DNA from: an uncultured Clostridia bacterium
Lineage (GTDB): Bacteria > Bacillota > Clostridia > Lachnospirales > CAG-274
Length of the DNA stretch: 64,000 bases
Assembly (NCBI GenBank): GCA_944384235.1
Contig: CALWSP010000020.1
Location: forward strand, 1-64,000
Reading direction: 5' to 3'
Under the pieces are notes generated by a model, which was given only the letters and a program-made list of their open reading frames with translations, was not told where the DNA came from and ran no database searches. Of the stretch, positions 43,099 to 50,560 are shown one piece after another. Position 1 is the stretch's first letter. Every line of letters begins with the position of its first letter. The position numbers were made by a program, and so were the translations under genes.

Positions 43099-44193
43099 AT
43101 GAAAAAAATTATTGCTATTTTATTTTCTATTTTTATAATTTGTTTTTCTATATTATTTATTGTTGAGCCTAAAAAAGATTTTTCTGAAAACGAAAACAGA
43201 AAGTTAGCTAGTTTTCCAAAGTTTCAAATTAGCTCTATTATAGATGGAGAATATATGGAAAATTTAGGGAAATATATTAACGACCATTTTCCGTACAGAG
43301 ATTTATTTGTTAGTATGAAAAACAAATTTGAGATTGAAATTTTGAACAAAAAACTGGTAAACAACATTTTTATTGCTGAAGATGGATATTTAATTGAAAA
43401 TTATGAAAATGGGAAAAATACAGATAAAATTATTAAAAATCTGAATTTGTTTAGGGAAAGTGTTAATGTTGATGTTGACTTTATGCTTGTGCCTACCCAA
43501 ATTAGTATTTATAGCGACAAACTGCCTAAGTATGCAAGTTATGGCAAGCAAGTAGAGAGTATAAAAGAATATTATAGTAGGCTTGAATTTAACAATATAG
43601 ATGTTTTTAAAGCTCTTTTTGAAAACAAAGATAAAAAATTGTTTTTTAAATATGACCACCACTGGACTATGGACGGAGCATATATAGCCTATTTAGAATA
43701 TTGCAAAGACAAGGGCATTGAGCCAGTGGATTTATCTGAGTATAGTGTTGAAGATGTTAAAGGGTTTAAAGGAACCATATATTCAAAGTTAAATTACCCA
43801 TCAAATTTAGAGGGGGAAGATTTAAGGATATATAAAAAAGATTTTAATTTAGAAATAGAGTATGATGGAAAGAAGTCTAATTCATTATATAATATGGATT
43901 ATGCAAGCAAAAAGGACAAATATTCTATATTTTTAAACAACATAAACTCTTTTGTGGAGATAGAAAACAAAGATTTTAAGGGTTTGGAAGAATTAGTTGT
44001 TATAAAAGACAGTTATGCTAATTCAATTATTCCATTTTTAGTTAACCACTATAAAAAAATATATGTATTTGACCCAAGAAGTTACAAAAAGCCTATTAGT
44101 GAGTTTATTAACGAAAAGAAAATAGAAAATGTGTTAATTTTATATAACGCAAACACTATTGACAATGACACAGGTATAAATGCTATATATTAA
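43099..44193 (+). CDS. DHHW family protein (AlgJ/AlgX-like)
   Basis: A 364-residue protein with an N-terminal membrane anchor (about 4-22) and an extracellular domain. The name-giving motif DHHW is in KYDHHWTMDGAY near residue 188. Further family marks are GEYMENLGKYINDHFPYRD near 50 and VIKDSYANSIIPFLVNHY near 300. The family resembles the SGNH-like acetyltransferases AlgJ and AlgX that work with AlgI. It follows the MBOAT gene by 10 bases and ends the operon. Confidence 0.92.
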   Translation: MKKIIAILFSIFIICFSILFIVEPKKDFSENENRKLASFPKFQISSIIDGEYMENLGKYINDHFPYRDLFVSMKNKFEIEILNKKLVNNIFIAEDGYLIENYENGKNTDKIIKNLNLFRESVNVDVDFMLVPTQISIYSDKLPKYASYGKQVESIKEYYSRLEFNNIDVFKALFENKDKKLFFKYDHHWTMDGAYIAYLEYCKDKGIEPVDLSEYSVEDVKGFKGTIYSKLNYPSNLEGEDLRIYKKDFNLEIEYDGKKSNSLYNMDYASKKDKYSIFLNNINSFVEIENKDFKGLEELVVIKDSYANSIIPFLVNHYKKIYVFDPRSYKKPISEFINEKKIENVLILYNANTIDNDTGINAIY

Positions 44194-44194
44194 A

Positions 44195-44226
44195 AAGCGT
44201 GTCATTTGACACGCTTAATTTTTTGT
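44195..44226. terminator. Terminator between the DHHW gene and the CBS gene
   Basis: AAGCGTGTCA and its complement TGACACGCTT (44195-44216) form a near-perfect stem, with a T run after it on the plus strand and one on the minus strand too. Confidence 0.85.
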
Positions 44227-44619
44227 TTTATTAATTAAATATTGTATTATATCTTTTCTTGTGATTATTCCTACGAAGTAGTTTCTATCGTCAACAACTG
44301 GGATAAAATTTTGGTTTTGTATCATTTCAAAAAGTGTTTCCATAGTTGTGTCTACTTTTATTGCAGGGTTATAATTTTTTCGTATTATAGATTTTATATT
44401 TTGTTGCTCTTTTTCTTTTATATCAAAAGTGTTTTTATTTAGTATATCCCACAAAAAGTCGCCCTCTGAAACAGTGCCGACATATTTTCCGTCTTTATCT
44501 ATTACAGGAACAGCTGTGTAGCTATGGGCTTTAAATTTTTCTAAGCCTTGTCTTATTGTTATATTATCAGGCAAGTAAACTATTGTAGATTTTGGTTTTA
44601 AAATAAAAAATAAATTCAT
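44215..44619 (-). CDS. CBS domain pair protein
   Basis: A 134-residue protein of two CBS motifs: YLPDNITIRQGLEKFKAHSYTAVPVID with GTVSEGDFLW, and IKVDTTMETLFEMIQNQNFIPVVD with GIITRKDIIQYL. CBS pairs bind adenine nucleotides such as AMP or ATP and often regulate partners. Here there is no other domain, so its partner is unknown. The minus-strand start has GGGGG upstream. Confidence 0.9.
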   Translation of the reverse strand: MNLFFILKPKSTIVYLPDNITIRQGLEKFKAHSYTAVPVIDKDGKYVGTVSEGDFLWDILNKNTFDIKEKEQQNIKSIIRKNYNPAIKVDTTMETLFEMIQNQNFIPVVDDRNYFVGIITRKDIIQYLINKTKN

Positions 44620-44707
44620 ACAAAAACCCCCTTTAAGTATATGGTATTAAAAAAAATATCAAAAGTCAACAAAAAAATGGGGAATAAATTTAAATGAAGA
44701 TATTAAA

Positions 44708-45238
44708 ATGGATTGGGAAATAGATTTTTTAAAATATATTATTGAAAATGTTCAAATGCCTATTTTAGACAAAATTATGTTTATTATTACAAGTTTAGGA
44801 AATGCAGGCTTTATTTGGATTTTAATTGTTATAGTTTTTATTTTAATAAAAAGATATAGGAAAATGGGAGTTACTATGGCTATTAGTTTATTTATGAATT
44901 TTTTAGTTGTAAACTGTTTTTTAAAGCCTATTTTTAACAGAAGCAGACCCTTTGAAGTTAGCCAAGAAATTTTAAACAGCATTATGATTAGTTTACCTCA
45001 AGACAATTCTTTTCCGTCAGGGCATACTTCTGCAGCTTTTGCTGTTGCTATGGTTTGTTATTTATGCAACAAAAAAATTGGAAGTTTTTTAATTTGTTTT
45101 GCTTTTTTAATGGGTTTAAGCAGGCTATATTTTAGCGTGCATTTTCCAACAGATGTTATTTTTGGTGTTATTATTGGTATTTTTACATCAATTGTTGCGT
45201 ATAAAATTTATTTTGAAAAAAATGAAAAAAATAGTTGA
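44708..45238 (+). CDS. PAP2 superfamily membrane phosphatase
   Basis: A 176-residue membrane protein with the three phosphatase motifs in order: KPIFNRSRP near residue 76, PSGHTSA near 103 and SRLYFSVHFPTD near 138. Family members remove phosphate from lipid carriers such as undecaprenyl pyrophosphate or from phosphatidic acid. The ribosome site is weak (GAAGA), and the start could differ by a few codons. The tRNA promoter overlaps its last codons. Confidence 0.9.
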   Translation: MDWEIDFLKYIIENVQMPILDKIMFIITSLGNAGFIWILIVIVFILIKRYRKMGVTMAISLFMNFLVVNCFLKPIFNRSRPFEVSQEILNSIMISLPQDNSFPSGHTSAAFAVAMVCYLCNKKIGSFLICFAFLMGLSRLYFSVHFPTDVIFGVIIGIFTSIVAYKIYFEKNEKNS

Positions 45239-45263
45239 CAAGACGGAAAAAGTGTGGTATTAT
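45235..45263 (+). promoter_or_regulatory. Promoter of the tRNA-Trp/tRNA-Gly operon
   Basis: Consensus TTGACA at 45235-45240 and TATTAT at 45258-45263 with a 17-base spacer, 22 bases before the first tRNA. The -35 box lies over the stop codon region of the PAP2 gene. Confidence 0.88.
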
Positions 45264-45285
45264 ATTAATTGTCGATGACAGTTAA

Positions 45286-45356
45286 AGCGGCTTGGTTAAG
45301 TGGTATAACGTTCGCCTCCAAAGCGAAAATTGAGAGTTCGATTCTTTCAGCCGCTG
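45286..45356 (+). tRNA. tRNA-Trp (CCA anticodon)
   Basis: A 71-base cloverleaf: acceptor AGCGGCT pairs perfectly with AGCCGCT, D stem GTTA/TAAC, anticodon stem TTCGC/GCGAA around the loop CTCCAAA (anticodon CCA), T arm GAGAG-TTCGATT-CTTTC with one G-T pair. The discriminator base is G, as in bacterial tRNA-Trp. The 3' CCA is not encoded. Confidence 0.95.
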
Positions 45357-45359
45357 TAT

Positions 45360-45431
45360 GCGCGAGTGGCTCAGTGGTAGAGCATCGCCTTGCCAAGGCG
45401 AGGGCCGCGGGTTCGAATCCCGTCTCGCGCT
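45360..45431 (+). tRNA. tRNA-Gly (GCC anticodon)
   Basis: A 72-base cloverleaf: acceptor GCGCGAG/CTCGCGC, D stem GCTC/GAGC, anticodon stem TCGCC/GGCGA around loop TTGCCAA (anticodon GCC), T arm GCGGG-TTCGAAT-CCCGT, discriminator T. It follows the tRNA-Trp after 3 bases and shares its promoter; CCA is not encoded. Confidence 0.97.
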
Positions 45432-45433
45432 TT

Positions 45434-45460
45434 AAAGGACTTCTTTTGAAGTCCTTTTTT
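45434..45460 (+). terminator. Terminator of the tRNA operon
   Basis: AAAGGACTTC, loop TTTT and GAAGTCCTTT followed by T residues, two bases after the tRNA-Gly. Confidence 0.92.
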
Positions 45461-45487
45461 GCTATTAAATAAAAAAGGAGATATTTT

Positions 45488-45748
45488 ATGGAGTTTAGAT
45501 ACAAAAACAGTGGCGTATGTTCAAAAGAAACTTTAGTTGATATAGATGAAAATACACATATTATAAACGATGTTAGAATAGTTGGAGGTTGTGATGGCAA
45601 CATTAAAGGCATTATTTCTCTTTTAAAAGGTATGAAAGCAGAAGATGCTATAAACAAAATGGAGGGCATTACTTGCGGGCTTAAAGAGTCTTCTTGCCCT
45701 GACCAAATTGCTAAAGCACTTAAAGCTTCAATTAACGAAAATAAATAA
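45488..45748 (+). CDS. TSCPD domain protein, four-cysteine family (TIGR03905 type)
   Basis: An 86-residue protein with cysteines at 11, 35, 63 and 70 in the family pattern (GVCSKE, VGGCDGN, ITCGLKESSCPDQ). The same domain occurs at the C-terminus of B12-dependent ribonucleotide reductases; this stand-alone version is of uncertain function, and metal binding is likely. AAAGGAG precedes the start. A long hairpin follows immediately. Confidence 0.88.
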   Translation: MEFRYKNSGVCSKETLVDIDENTHIINDVRIVGGCDGNIKGIISLLKGMKAEDAINKMEGITCGLKESSCPDQIAKALKASINENK

Positions 45749-45752
45749 TTCT

Positions 45753-45809
45753 AAAAGCCCTAAGTTGTTCATATACTTGATTAAGTGTTGAACAAGGAGG
45801 GCTTTTTTT
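45753..45809 (+). promoter_or_regulatory. Long nested hairpin that holds the spoIIID ribosome binding site
   Basis: Three stacked stems: AAAAGCCCT (45753-45761) with AGGGCTTTT (45798-45806), TTGTTCA (45765-45771) with TGAACAA (45789-45795), and ACTT (45775-45778) with AAGT (45783-45786). A run of T residues follows and leads straight into the spoIIID ATG at 45810. The structure thus reads as a terminator for the TSCPD gene, while the AAGGAGG of spoIIID (45794-45800) lies in its 3' arm. Confidence 0.8.
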
Positions 45810-46067
45810 ATGAGAGCCGATATTGAAGACAGATGTCTTGAAATAGGAAAGTATATTTGTGATACTAAAAAGACAATAAGAGCAACTGCTAAAATCTGGG
45901 GTATTTCAAAATCTACCTGCCACAAAGATTTAGTGGATAGGTTGCCAAAAATTGACCCTTGTCTTGCAAAGAAGGTTAAAGAAATTTTGGATTATCACAA
46001 GGCTCAAAGGCATATTCTTGGTGGAAGAGCAACTGCTGAAAAATGGAAGATGAAAAAGCAAGTTTAG
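45810..46067 (+). CDS. spoIIID: Sporulation transcriptional regulator SpoIIID
   Basis: An 85-residue DNA-binding protein that controls mother-cell genes during sporulation. It has the helix-turn-helix TIRATAKIWGISKSTCHKDL (about residues 22-41), then DRLPKIDPCLAKKVKEIL and the basic end RHILGGRATAEKWK, all typical of SpoIIID. AAGGAGG lies nine bases before the ATG but inside a hairpin. The presence of this gene marks the organism as a spore former. Confidence 0.95.
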   Translation: MRADIEDRCLEIGKYICDTKKTIRATAKIWGISKSTCHKDLVDRLPKIDPCLAKKVKEILDYHKAQRHILGGRATAEKWKMKKQV

Positions 46068-46116
46068 TTACATAAAAAAATATTAATGAAACAGTTTATT
46101 TTTTTATTTAGTAAAG

Positions 46117-46145
46117 TTGACAAAAATTATACAAAGTTGTATAAT
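46117..46145 (+). promoter_or_regulatory. Consensus promoter with overlapping palindrome at fprA
   Basis: TTGACA at 46117-46122 and TATAAT at 46140-46145, exactly 17 bases apart. The spacer and -10 box form a perfect inverted repeat, ATTATACA (46126-46133), AAGT, TGTATAAT (46138-46145). A protein bound here would block RNA polymerase. The AT-rich form recalls PerR/Fur-type operators, but the match is not exact. Confidence 0.8.
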
Positions 46146-46192
46146 GAAATACAAAGTGTAATATTGTTATTTTACGAAAGGAAGACAACATA

Positions 46193-47392
46193 ATGTATTG
46201 TGTGAAAAAGGTGTTAGACAACATTTATTGGGTAGGTGGAAACGACAGAAAAACTGCTTTATTTGAAAATATGTTTCCAATTCCTAATGGTGTATCATAT
46301 AATTCTTATTTAATATTAGATGAAAAAACTGTTTTATTAGACACTGTTGACCATTCTATTAGCAGAGAGTTTATGGAAAACATTGAACATTTACTTGGAG
46401 AGAGAAATCTTGATTATATAATTGTAAATCATATGGAACCTGACCATTGTGCTATTATTGGCGACATTGTTTTGAAGTATCCTGAAATTCAGGTAGTAGG
46501 CAACGCTAAGACTTTTCAAATGATTGAGCAATTTTTCCCTGACATAAAGTTTGACAGAATTACTGTTAAAGAAGGGGATTGTTTAGAAATTGGTAAGAGA
46601 AAGTTAAACTTCTATTTCTCTCCTATGGTTCACTGGCCAGAAGCTATGGTCACTTTTGAAAGTGTTGATGGGGTTTTATTTTCTGCTGACGCTTTTGGTA
46701 CTTTTGGCGCTCTTGATGGAAATTTATTTGCTGACGAATATGATTTTGAGAGAGTTTTTCTTGAAGATGCAAGAAGGTATTATACTAACATTGTAGGCAA
46801 GTTTGGAAAGCCTGTTCAAAGCCTTTTAAGCAAGGCTTCTAATTTAGATATTAAGTGTATTTGTCCATTACACGGCCCTGTTTGGAGAGAAAACATTGGA
46901 TATTTTGTTGACAAATATAACAAGTGGAGCTCTTATGAGGCTGAGGAAAAGGGTGTTATGATTGCATACGCTTCTATGTATGGCAACACAGAAAATGTGG
47001 CGAACGCTTTAGCTTTTATGTTATCTGAAAAAGGTATTAAAAACATTAAAGTTTATGATGTGTCTACTACACATATTTCCCAGCTTGTTGCAGATACATT
47101 TAAATATAGCCACATTGTTTTAGCTTCTCCTACATATAATGCAGGTATATACCCTATTATGGAAAACTATATTAGAGATATTAAAGCTTTAAATGTTCAA
47201 AACAAGACTGTTGCTATTGTTGACAACGGCACTTGGGCTAACACTGCTGGAAAGCAAATGATTAAAGAAATTTCTGAAATGAAAAATATGAATATTATTG
47301 AAAAAGGTTTTTCAATTCTTTCTTCTGTAAACAAAGACAGAGAAAACGAGCTTAATGAGTTTGTTGATGAAATTGTGAAATCTTTTGAATAA
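46193..47392 (+). CDS. fprA: FprA family A-type flavoprotein (flavodiiron protein)
   Basis: A 399-residue enzyme that reduces oxygen (or nitric oxide) in anaerobes. The N-terminal MBL-like domain carries diiron ligands in NHMEPDHCAI (about residues 79-88), SPMVHWPEAM, SADAFGTFG and CPLHGPVW (near 226). The C-terminal flavodoxin domain starts IAYASMYGNTENVANAL near 258, binding FMN, with SPTYNAGIYP and NGTWANTAGKQM. GAAAGGAAG precedes the ATG. It stands alone with its own promoter and terminator. Confidence 0.95.
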   Translation: MYCVKKVLDNIYWVGGNDRKTALFENMFPIPNGVSYNSYLILDEKTVLLDTVDHSISREFMENIEHLLGERNLDYIIVNHMEPDHCAIIGDIVLKYPEIQVVGNAKTFQMIEQFFPDIKFDRITVKEGDCLEIGKRKLNFYFSPMVHWPEAMVTFESVDGVLFSADAFGTFGALDGNLFADEYDFERVFLEDARRYYTNIVGKFGKPVQSLLSKASNLDIKCICPLHGPVWRENIGYFVDKYNKWSSYEAEEKGVMIAYASMYGNTENVANALAFMLSEKGIKNIKVYDVSTTHISQLVADTFKYSHIVLASPTYNAGIYPIMENYIRDIKALNVQNKTVAIVDNGTWANTAGKQMIKEISEMKNMNIIEKGFSILSSVNKDRENELNEFVDEIVKSFE

Positions 47393-47400
47393 TTAAAGTA

Positions 47401-47432
47401 AATGGCATTAGTTTTTCTAGTGCCATTTTTTA
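47401..47432 (+). terminator. Terminator of fprA
   Basis: An 11-pair stem (47401-47411 with 47417-47427, one G-T) and a T run. Confidence 0.88.
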
Positions 47433-47506
47433 TTACAAAACGACATATTAAAATTATAAATATTTGTTTAGTATTAACAAAGATATAAAGTTTATATTTT
47501 TTTAAG

Positions 47507-47535
47507 TTGAAAAAGGGAAAGAAAGTAGGTATAAT
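47507..47535 (+). promoter_or_regulatory. Promoter of the EAL phosphodiesterase gene
   Basis: TTGAAA at 47507-47512 and TATAAT at 47530-47535 with a 17-base spacer. The 80-base leader shows no riboswitch core. Confidence 0.65.
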
Positions 47536-47621
47536 TAAAAATATATAAAATAGATGATTATTGGGGAATGATTTTTTATTTTATATAGAACTATCAATTA
47601 TTTTCTTTACAGGGGGACAAT

Positions 47622-49262
47622 ATGAAAAATGTAAAAAAAATAATTGTCGTTGATGATGAAAAATATTATGGTGGGGATTTTAAAGATTTTGATTTAGTCT
47701 TTATTAAAAACACCAAAACATATTTTTTAGATATATGTAAAAGGTTTGTCAATCTATCGGCAATTATTATTGATGTTAATGTTGATTTTGAAGAAAGAGT
47801 TAATTTTATTAAAGAAATTCGAAACGACAATCTATTAAATAAAATGCCTCTATTTGTTACAACTGACAAAGAGTTAGGTGATGAAGAAATAGAGCTTTTA
47901 GACTTGGGGGTTATAGATGTCATTAAAAAGCCATTTAGCAAGGTGGTTTCTAAAAAAATTAACAATGTTATTGATGTTTCTGAAAATGAAATTGAAAAGT
48001 TAATTGGAATTAACAACACAAGTAGTTTATATAAATATATTCATTATGTTATTTCTGGAAATCAACATAAAAAATACAGCATTATTATGGTTGATATATA
48101 TAAGTTTAGAGTTATTAACGACATATATGGGCCAGAAAAGGCTGATGAGATTCTTGTTAAATTGGCTAGTGAAATTGAGCGAGTTAACAAAAAATACAAC
48201 GGGATTTGTGGACACAGTTATGCTGACCAATTTATAATGGCAGTTAGTGAATATGATGAAAGTTTTGAAAAAGAGTTAAAAGAAATTGAAGCTAATATAA
48301 ATAAAAGTTTAGACAAAATTAGAATTTCTTTAAAAGCTGGTGTGTATGATGTTGAAGACCCTAATATGCCTGTTATTACAATGTGTGCAAGGGCTAAGTT
48401 TGCATTAAATGAAATTAAAGACAGGTTTGATATTAGAGTTGCAAAATATGACGAGGCATTAAAAGCCGCTATTAGTAAAGAAAACAAAATTTTATCTGAT
48501 ATGAAAATGGGTATAAACGAAGGGCAGTTTAAAGTTTACTACCAGCCTAAGTATGATGTTTTATGTGAGAAAACTGTTGGAGCTGAAGCTCTTGTTAGGT
48601 GGGTGCACCCTGAATATGGAATGATTTCTCCTGCTGATTTTATACCAATTTTTGAGAAAAATGGCTTTATTACAGAAGTTGACCTTTGTGTTTGGGAAGA
48701 ATGTTGCAAGTTTCTTCAAAAGAGAAAGAACGAGGGGAAAGAAATTATTCCTATTTCTGTAAATGTTTCTAGGCTAGATATGGTAGCTGATGGGTTAGTG
48801 GACAAAGTTTGTGAGCTTGTTGACAGGTATGGAATAGAGCATAAATATTTTCACTTAGAGATTACTGAAACTGCTTATGCTAACGACCCTGAGAAGTTAA
48901 ACAGAGTTTTAGAAGAATTTAAAAGCAGAGGGTTTGTTATTGAAATTGACGACTTTGGAAGCGGACATTCTTCTTTAAGTATTTTATCTGAAATGCCGAC
49001 AGACATTTTAAAGCTTGATATGAAGTTTTTAAACAGCAAGCAAGATGTTCATATTAGAAACAAGATTTTATATAGTGTTGTTAAATTAGCTAATTTAATG
49101 AATTTAAAAATTGTGGCTGAGGGCGTGGAAACAAAAGAACAATTAGACTATTTAAGAAAAATTAAGTGTAATTATGTTCAAGGTTATTATTTTTCTAAGC
49201 CATTGCCTGAAGAAGATTTTGAAGAAATTATTGACAATGAAAACAATGTATTGCACGAATAA
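47622..49262 (+). CDS. c-di-GMP phosphodiesterase: receiver-like, degenerate GGDEF and EAL domains
   Basis: A 546-residue signalling protein. The first 120 residues look like a response-regulator receiver: IIVVDDEKY at the start, IIIDVNVDF with the likely phospho-Asp, and VIKKPFS with the conserved Lys. The GGDEF domain (about 145-285) has HSYADQF at the signature site, so cyclase activity is unlikely. The EAL domain (about 300-540) is intact: GAEALVRW near 320, LEITETAY near 415, EIDDFGSGHSSL near 442 and AEGVETKEQ near 502. It should break down c-di-GMP, which in Clostridia affects type IV pili, motility and biofilm; a link to the pilin locus here is only inferred. A terminator follows. Confidence 0.93.
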   Translation: MKNVKKIIVVDDEKYYGGDFKDFDLVFIKNTKTYFLDICKRFVNLSAIIIDVNVDFEERVNFIKEIRNDNLLNKMPLFVTTDKELGDEEIELLDLGVIDVIKKPFSKVVSKKINNVIDVSENEIEKLIGINNTSSLYKYIHYVISGNQHKKYSIIMVDIYKFRVINDIYGPEKADEILVKLASEIERVNKKYNGICGHSYADQFIMAVSEYDESFEKELKEIEANINKSLDKIRISLKAGVYDVEDPNMPVITMCARAKFALNEIKDRFDIRVAKYDEALKAAISKENKILSDMKMGINEGQFKVYYQPKYDVLCEKTVGAEALVRWVHPEYGMISPADFIPIFEKNGFITEVDLCVWEECCKFLQKRKNEGKEIIPISVNVSRLDMVADGLVDKVCELVDRYGIEHKYFHLEITETAYANDPEKLNRVLEEFKSRGFVIEIDDFGSGHSSLSILSEMPTDILKLDMKFLNSKQDVHIRNKILYSVVKLANLMNLKIVAEGVETKEQLDYLRKIKCNYVQGYYFSKPLPEEDFEEIIDNENNVLHE

Positions 49263-49296
49263 AAAGCTGTACCTTTTGGGGTACAGCTTTTTTTAT
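49261..49296. terminator. Bidirectional terminator between the EAL gene and the antiporter gene
   Basis: A 13-pair perfect stem (49261-49273 with 49280-49292), A-rich on one side and T-rich on the other. Confidence 0.92.
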
Positions 49297-50465
49297 TTTA
49301 ACAAAGTTTTATAAGTTTTATCTATTAGAAAAGCACCTATTGGAGCGGTTAATATTATTGACAAAGCAGCTACTGTTAAAATTTGATTTCCACAAGAAAG
49401 CCCCATTGAAAGGGGTATAGAGCCTATTGCCGCTTGTACTGTTGCTTTTGGTGTGTAAGCTATTAAGCAAAATATTTTTTCTTTAAAATTTAATTTTGAT
49501 GGAAGAACTGCAATTAAAACTCCAACAAACCTTATTAAAAGAGCAAAAAGCAAGACACAAAGGCTTTTTAAACCAAAATTAAAGGCATAACTTAAATTTA
49601 TTTGTGTTCCTACTAAGACAAACAAAACAATTTCCCAAACTTTCCACAAGTTATTATACCCTTTAGAAAGTTCATTAGAAAGGTTTATATTTAACTGAAA
49701 AATTGTTATTCCTACCGACATAATTGAGATTAAGGCAGAAAAAGAGCAAATTGGTTTTAATATATTTTCTAGTTCTAAAAGTAGAAAGGAAATTGAAAGC
49801 AAAATTATTATTTTTATTGTTAAATCTAGTTTAAATTTTGAATAAAATTTATTTAAAACAACCCCTAAAACTATTCCTACAAAAGTTCCCAAAAGTATGG
49901 AAGTTGGTATTTGAATTATATTTAGAGGGGAAAAGCTATTATTTAAGGACAAGGACAAAAGGGAGTAGAAAAGTACTATTACAAAAATATCATCTGCTGA
50001 CGCACCAGCTAATATAAGCTGAGGAACAGAGTTTTTCTTTCCATAGCCTTCATTAATTACTTTTATCATTCTAGGAACAATTACTGCTGGGGAAACTGCA
50101 CCAAGAACAGTTCCCATAAGAGCTGAATTTAAATAGCTTAAGTTAAAAACTTTATGGGCTATAAAAGTTGTTGCTAAAATTTCAAAAAGTGCTGGCAAAA
50201 AGCACATTAAAACCGCTGAGAAGCCAACTTTTTTAAGGTCTTTTATATTTAAAGTTAAGCCAGCTCTTGTTAGAATTATGACAAGGGCTAGTTGCCTTAA
50301 TTCTGAAGCTACTGTTAGGGTGTCATTATTTATTAAGTTTAAAAAGGACGGGCCAACAAGGACACCAGCAAGCATCATACCAACGAGCGAAGGGAGTTTT
50401 AAAAGTTTAGAGAGATAGCCAAAAAACAAGCCAAAGGCAAAAATTATTCCAAGTGAAGTGAGCAT
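49293..50465 (-). CDS. Cation:proton antiporter (CPA2/KefB-like)
   Basis: A 390-residue membrane protein with about 12 helices and no cytoplasmic nucleotide domain. It begins MLTSLGIIFAFGLFFGYLSK and has LPSLVGMMLAGVLVGPSFL and LILAGASADDIFVIVLFYSLL with the DD pair of the ion-binding helix. Members exchange Na+ or K+ for protons. The frame extends 45 bases upstream, but AAGGAGG at 50470-50476 (minus strand) fits the ATG at 50465. It is divergent from the Csp gene. Confidence 0.9.
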   Translation of the reverse strand: MLTSLGIIFAFGLFFGYLSKLLKLPSLVGMMLAGVLVGPSFLNLINNDTLTVASELRQLALVIILTRAGLTLNIKDLKKVGFSAVLMCFLPALFEILATTFIAHKVFNLSYLNSALMGTVLGAVSPAVIVPRMIKVINEGYGKKNSVPQLILAGASADDIFVIVLFYSLLSLSLNNSFSPLNIIQIPTSILLGTFVGIVLGVVLNKFYSKFKLDLTIKIIILLSISFLLLELENILKPICSFSALISIMSVGITIFQLNINLSNELSKGYNNLWKVWEIVLFVLVGTQINLSYAFNFGLKSLCVLLFALLIRFVGVLIAVLPSKLNFKEKIFCLIAYTPKATVQAAIGSIPLSMGLSCGNQILTVAALSIILTAPIGAFLIDKTYKTLLK

Positions 50466-50560
50466 ATGAACCTCCTTAATTTTATTTTGATTTACACAAT
50501 TTTCAAACAATTATAACATAATTTAGGAAATTGTCAATATAATCTTTAAGAGGTGATATA

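Noticed and set aside
45269-45669. Minus- and plus-strand frames across the tRNA genes
   Set aside because: The region is explained by two perfect tRNA cloverleafs, their promoter and terminator.
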